IMG/VR virus record: IMGVR_UViG_3300042445_001340
Location: 1 to 64,000 of that record
Strand: one strand, 5' to 3'
From: a virus
Length of the DNA: 64,000 nucleotides
Both the position numbers and the translations under genes were made by a program. Of this stretch, positions 63,823-64,000 are shown in pieces (positions within the stretch are counted from its first letter, which is position 1; each line of letters starts with the position of its first letter). The notes below the pieces were generated by a model, which saw only the letters and a list, made by a program, of their open reading frames with translations, ran no database searches and was not told the origin of the DNA.

Positions 63823-64000
63823 ACGTTGTGTTATACACCGAAGACTTTGAAGCCATTACTGTGTTAGACTTGCCGGTGTGGTTACTAGAACAACTGGAGC
63901 GTCAAGGCAGTGTGCGTGTTGCTGTACTCAGGCCTGTGCAGTTTGCACAGCTTGATACAAGTATACCAGTTGGTTCAGTTGAGGGTCCGCAGGTAGTTAC
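63819..64000 (+). CDS. Conserved phage protein, 3' truncated
   Basis: Starts MNVVLYTEDFEAITVLDLPV and runs off the window. Overlaps the previous stop (ATGA). The beta-helix start resembles small conserved proteins of large aquatic phages. Confidence 0.65.
   Translation, partial: MNVVLYTEDFEAITVLDLPVWLLEQLERQGSVRVAVLRPVQFAQLDTSIPVGSVEGPQVV

Overview
This window is the interior of a large tailed-phage genome (class Caudoviricetes), not a bacterial chromosome. It carries tail-fibre and receptor-binding genes, a lysis cassette, a complete DNA replication, recombination and nucleotide-metabolism set, and a very large tRNA array, all tightly packed with ATGA or TAATG overlaps. The replication set (family A DNA polymerase, DNA ligase split into two NAD-type subunits, SbcCD-like nuclease, gp32-like protein) recalls T5-like and freshwater or marine T4-like phages. 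The host is a Gram-negative bacterium: there is a two-protein spanin, an o-spanin lipobox and several Sec signal peptides. A circularly permuted two-piece tmRNA is known from alpha- and betaproteobacteria and some cyanobacteria, so a proteobacterial host (possibly betaproteobacterial) is a reasonable inference, not a demonstration.

Layout. Bases 1-16932 (+) encode tail tip and fibre proteins: a coiled repeat-rich host-specificity-like protein cut by the left edge, a fibre-assembly chaperone with a broken duplicate, virion proteins, and a 2605-residue fibre ending in an S74 chaperone domain. Bases 16980-22380 (+) hold lysis genes (i-spanin, o-spanin, GH19 endolysin) and a run of secreted or membrane proteins. 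Bases 22459-24836 (+) hold phoH and small virion-type proteins, ending at a strong terminator. From 24894 to about 60650 everything runs on the minus strand: class II ribonucleotide reductase, dUTPase, 5'-exonuclease, resolvase-like nuclease, SbcC/D with a glutaredoxin between them, ssDNA-binding protein, helicases, DNA polymerase, primase, split ligase, a PC4-like protein and DNA-binding proteins. A GC-richer receptor-binding cassette (47269-49740) follows. Bases 46282-58384 hold about 25 tRNA genes interleaved with small proteins, an HNH nuclease, a ClpP-like protease and structured non-coding RNA. At 60750 transcription turns to the plus strand (cell-wall hydrolase, phosphoesterase, MbcA-like protein, ThyX).

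The most notable system is a phage-encoded circularly permuted tmRNA (about 51406-51857, minus) whose tag reads ANDNTYALAA, directly upstream of a phage ClpP-like protease (50807-51394). Together they suggest phage-controlled ribosome rescue and tagged-protein turnover. Around it, at least six tRNA 3' CCA ends are the first bases of 10-21 bp RNA helices that bridge to the next gene, sometimes to its start codon. Mismatches in these arms are mostly G-U pairs, pointing to selection on RNA structure.

Twenty-two promoters share an exact 17-bp spacer and a TATAAT-type -10 box; in several the -10 box is the centre of an 8-13 bp inverted repeat. The tRNA set covers every amino acid except tyrosine.
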